A stretch of 64,000 nucleotides of DNA from Halomonas saccharevitans (GTDB lineage Bacteria > Pseudomonadota > Gammaproteobacteria > Pseudomonadales > Halomonadaceae), in assembly GCF_900116405.1 (NCBI RefSeq), contig NZ_FPAQ01000006.1, forward strand, positions 1 through 64,000, written 5' to 3'. Shown here in pieces: positions 63,200 to 64,000 of the stretch; the first letter of the stretch is position 1; every line of letters begins with the position of its first letter. The notes under the pieces were generated by a model. That model saw only the letters and a list, made by a program, of their open reading frames with translations, did no database searches and was not told where the DNA came from. The position numbers were made by a program, and so were the translations under genes.

Positions 63200-64000
63200 A
63201 TGGACTATTTCGACTACCGCGACGGCGTCCTCTACGGCGAGGATGTGCCGCTCACCCGCATCGCCGACGAGTTCGGCACGCCCTGCTACGTCTACTCCCG
63301 GGCGACCCTGGCCCGCCACTACCGCGCCTACGCCGAGGCCCTGGGCGGCCATCCGCACCTGATCTGCTACGCGGTCAAGGCCAATTCCAACCTCGCCGTG
63401 CTGGGCCTGCTGGCGACGATGGGCGCCGGCTTCGACATCGTATCAATAGGCGAGCTCGAGCGCGTGCTCGCCGCCGGTGGCGATCCGGCCCGGGTGGTCT
63501 TCTCGGGCGTCGCCAAGCAGGAGGCCGAGATGACCCGCGCCCTGGAGGCGGGCATCAAGTGCTTCAACGTGGAGTCGCGTCCCGAGCTCGAGCGCTTAAA
63601 CGCGGTAGCGGGCCGGCTCGGCATGCAAGCGCCGGTCTCGCTACGGGTCAATCCGGACGTCGATGCCGGCACCCACCCCTACATCTCCACCGGGCTCAAG
63701 GACAACAAGTTCGGCATTCCGGTGGACGAGGCGCTGGCCGCCTATGAGCTGGCGGCCACGCTGCCCCACCTCGAGGTGGTCGGCCTGGACTGCCACATCG
63801 GCTCCCAGCTCACCGAGCTTTCGCCCTTCCTCGACGCCCTCGACCGCCTGCTGGTGCTGCTCGAGCGCCTGCGCGAGCGCGGCATCGAGATCGAGCACCT
63901 GGACCTCGGTGGCGGGCTGGGCGTGCCCTATCAGCACGAGCACCCCCCCGCGCCCTTCGACTACGCCACCGCCCTGCTCGAGCGCCTCTCGGCGTGGCCG
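63200..64000 (+). CDS. lysA: Diaminopimelate decarboxylase, N-terminal part
   Basis: The first 267 codons are inside the window; the gene runs off the end with the frame open. It is a fold-type III PLP enzyme: K60 in CYAVKANSN binds PLP, the loop DIVSIGELERVLAAG and HIGSQLTELSPF contact the cofactor and the LDLGGGLGVPY glycines hold the phosphate. It makes lysine from meso-diaminopimelate. Start MDYFDYRDGVLYGED is preceded by AAGGCGAGAG. Confidence 0.97.
   Translation, partial: MDYFDYRDGVLYGEDVPLTRIADEFGTPCYVYSRATLARHYRAYAEALGGHPHLICYAVKANSNLAVLGLLATMGAGFDIVSIGELERVLAAGGDPARVVFSGVAKQEAEMTRALEAGIKCFNVESRPELERLNAVAGRLGMQAPVSLRVNPDVDAGTHPYISTGLKDNKFGIPVDEALAAYELAATLPHLEVVGLDCHIGSQLTELSPFLDALDRLLVLLERLRERGIEIEHLDLGGGLGVPYQHEHPPAPFDYATALLERLSAWP

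Overview
The window is high-GC chromosomal DNA from a gammaproteobacterium, most likely Halomonas or a close relative in the Halomonadaceae. Three things support this: the order of the housekeeping genes, the classical proteobacterial 2-oxo acid, betaine and polyamine genes, and a high-GC codon usage that leaves long antisense shadow ORFs opposite almost every gene. The genus is an inference.

Layout. 1-343 is the end of an IS66-family insertion sequence, cut by the window edge, lying just past the pnp terminator. 401-29951 is a large block read mostly on the minus strand, in the order grpE, dnaK, dnaJ, (corA, DUF2218, EamA, cupin), dapB, carA, carB, greA, (yhbY on plus), rlmE, ftsH, folP, glmM, tpiA, secG, tRNA-Leu, tRNA-fMet, rimP, nusA, infB, rbfA, truB, rpsO, pnp. 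This is the conserved gammaproteobacterial chaperone, translation and RNA-processing neighbourhood. 30135-34707 holds recN, fur, bamE, ratB, ratA, smpB and the tmRNA gene ssrA.

34816-46926 is an accessory catabolic region directly after ssrA. A GlxA/AraC-type regulator is divergent from a tightly overlapping eleven-gene plus-strand cluster. The cluster encodes a gamma-butyrobetaine-hydroxylase-like 2-oxoglutarate dioxygenase, an HD-domain putative diiron oxygenase, a 2-ketoarginine-decarboxylase-like ThDP enzyme, an orphan betaine-type binding protein, a class II aldolase, an arginine:pyruvate-transaminase-like enzyme, a complete polar amino acid ABC transporter and an aldehyde dehydrogenase. 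Part of it resembles the TmpA/TmpB trimethylaminoethylphosphonate pathway and part the AruH/AruI arginine transaminase pathway. That combination in one operon is the most interesting item here.

47199-51012 is a polyamine cluster (carboxynorspermidine dehydrogenase and decarboxylase) followed by an aspartate kinase that could feed it aspartate semialdehyde. 51064-56314 carries a glyceraldehyde-3-phosphate dehydrogenase, methylglyoxal synthase, a coupled pair of FluC/CrcB fluoride channel subunits and an MscS-family channel. 56666-61211 is the haem operon hemC-hemD-hemX-hemY on the minus strand. Divergent from it are argH, lptM and the 5' part of lysA, which runs off the window end.

Regulatory DNA that can be read directly includes sigma-32-type promoters before grpE and dnaK, two LexA-like boxes before recN, an attenuator with a nine-codon leader peptide before carA, a strong terminator just upstream of the fluC pair, and many intrinsic terminators. 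Non-ATG starts are frequent (pnp, rimP, rlmE, hemC, carA, ftsH and others) and were chosen from Shine-Dalgarno spacing and family N-termini. All functional assignments come from reading the sequence and from memory of the families; no database search was possible.
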